DNA of 64,000 nucleotides. It comes from Aplectana chamaeleonis (lineage: Eukaryota > Nematoda > Chromadorea > Rhabditida > Cosmocercidae). The notes under the pieces were generated by a model that did no database searches, had not been told where the DNA came from, and saw only the letters and a list, made by a program, of their open reading frames with translations. A program made the translations under genes and the position numbers. Within the stretch, counting starts at the first letter, position 1, and the number at the start of each line of letters is the position of its first letter. Shown here piece by piece: positions 62,845-64,000 of this stretch. Location of the stretch: contig JAPDOI010001071.1 of the NCBI GenBank assembly GCA_029168955.1, positions 72,001 through 136,000 of the forward strand. Direction: 5' to 3'.

Positions 62845-64000
62845 CAGCATGAAGATGTTCCACTGCATTTTGGACTCGCTGCATCTTTTTCCACGATGAT
62901 TCCGATATTATGTGCTGCCATACAGGTACAGCGTACTCCAACGCCGGCTGCGAAATTGCCTTGTACGTGGTCAAAATTGTCTCCTTTTTACTTCCCCACG
63001 ACGTTCCTCCCAGAGCTCGTAGAACGTAGAGCTTTGCTTCCACTGTAGCCTGTTTCTGTTTAGTGTTTTCATGAAACTTCAGTGAAGGATCCATTACTAG
63101 GCCGATCAGCTTCGGGAAACGTGCGGCCGGCAGATCACAATGGGGTGAGCACAGTGTTTCTTGGGGTCAGTGGAGAAAACAGATACAGATGATTTAGTGA
63201 CAGAGACAGTGAGCATCATATCATCGGGAAAGCTCTTCAAAACGATGAGGTAGCTATTGATCTGGCGTGCAGCTATATTAATGTCTCTGTCTCGGCACAA
63301 GATGGTGATGTCATCCGCATACGCAACGACTTTGATGTCACTTGGGGGGACGGGCAAATCTTCCAGTTAAAGACTGAACAGAGCAGGCGATATGACTTCT
63401 CCTTGAGGGACACCGGCAGCGATCGGGATGCTATTAGAGACATGTTCCTGAAACAGCACTTTTGCTCGGCGCCCTTTGATGAGTGCGGTTATCCATCGCT
63501 TCTGCCAAGGCGGGATGGTGGACCTCAATAGCTTCTCAGACAGTATGCCCAAGTTGACAGTGTCAAAAGCCTTCGTGTTGTCCAGGGCTACCCCAACGGC
63601 GCGTTAGGGTTTTTTGGCGTTGAAGCCGTCCGAAAGATAGCTCACAATCTCCAGCAGCGCTGTGGTGGTAGAATGTAATTTGCGGAATCCATGTTGGTTC
63701 TGCTGTTTGTTATTATGCTCGGCATCCTTCACGACCAGATTCTCAACGGCATTGACGATAGATGATGAAAGACTTGTTTGCCTGTATCCATTCGCTGTGG
63801 ATGGCGATTTCCCAGGTTTGGGCAACGGAATGACGCTTGCTATTTTCCAGTCTTGGGGCATGATGCACGTGCGGAAGGATGTGTTGATGACGTCAGCCAA
63901 GATTGGCATAATCTCACTCGGTAGTTTCTTCAAGACCGCTGGACTAACGCCATCCGGCCCTACAGCCTTCGAGTTGCGCATCTCTTTGACCACCTTTTCA
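62845..64000 (-). pseudogene. Degraded Jockey/CR1-group reverse transcriptase, runs off window
   Basis: Minus-strand pieces in order from the window edge are EMRNSKAVGPDGVSPAVLKK (63993-63604), FDSVN-type sequence across a frame break, GVPQGEVISPALF (63552-63367), VVAYADDITILCRDRD (63357-63106) and MDPSLKFHENTKQKQ, LRALGGTSWGS (63094 onward). They match the element at 50960-54460 closely but with several frame breaks, a loss of about 40 bases in the LQRVQNAA segment (near 62875) and an abrupt end near 62845. The 5' part lies beyond the window. Confidence 0.87.

Overview
The window is eukaryotic and looks nematode, probably a clade V (strongylid/hookworm-like) genome. The evidence is 56-60 base introns ending in TTTAG/TTCAG-type acceptors, a TTTCAG acceptor five bases before a start codon (typical of spliced-leader addition), isolated nematode-type TTAGGC motifs, and an RTE-type retrotransposon family that, from memory, resembles proteins common in hookworm assemblies. 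No bacterial genes, rRNA, tRNA or CRISPR array were seen. Almost everything here is satellite or transposon DNA. The exception is the 5' part of one conserved host gene.

Layout. (1) 1-10398 is a satellite of about 53 units of 195 bp; each unit is itself three diverged 65 bp monomers. (2) 10399-24076 is a very long inverted repeat, with arms 10399-15320 and 16354-24076 around a 1.03 kb spacer, beginning exactly where the satellite stops. The right arm alone carries a full-length RTE retrotransposon (20260-23537) between 12 bp target duplications. The left arm alone carries a 495 bp MITE (12913-13407). (3) 24077-33500 is gene-poor and holds a PIF/Harbinger-like element with a nested MITE, a Mutator-like element with long terminal repeats, and foldback MITEs. 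(4) 33512-50117 holds ten exons of the autophagy lipid-transfer gene atg-2 (plus strand). Short introns alternate with introns of 1.66-9.1 kb that are filled with transposons. Intron 5 holds a three-level nest: an RTE copy with twin-priming inversion, a 4.1 kb element inside it, and a hAT-like MITE inside that. (5) 50960-54460 is a nearly complete Jockey/CR1-group retrotransposon on the minus strand, with a PHD-like finger, an endonuclease, a reverse transcriptase and a 2A-like motif. (6) 54478-64000 holds AT-rich CGAATATTCG-type arrays, a broken Penelope-like element in inverted pieces split by a 3.0 kb TA-flanked element, and a decayed Jockey/CR1 copy running off the end.

The atg-2 exons join in phase across all nine introns, and the encoded 375 residues follow the ATG2 N-terminus in order. 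The eleventh exon was not found. The least familiar observation is a set of short elements with TATA(G/C)TTGT-type terminal repeats and 8 bp target duplications whose bodies are tandem arrays of self-complementary TTCGAA/CGAATATTCG motifs.

All family assignments come from reading motifs and repeats by eye; no database search was possible.
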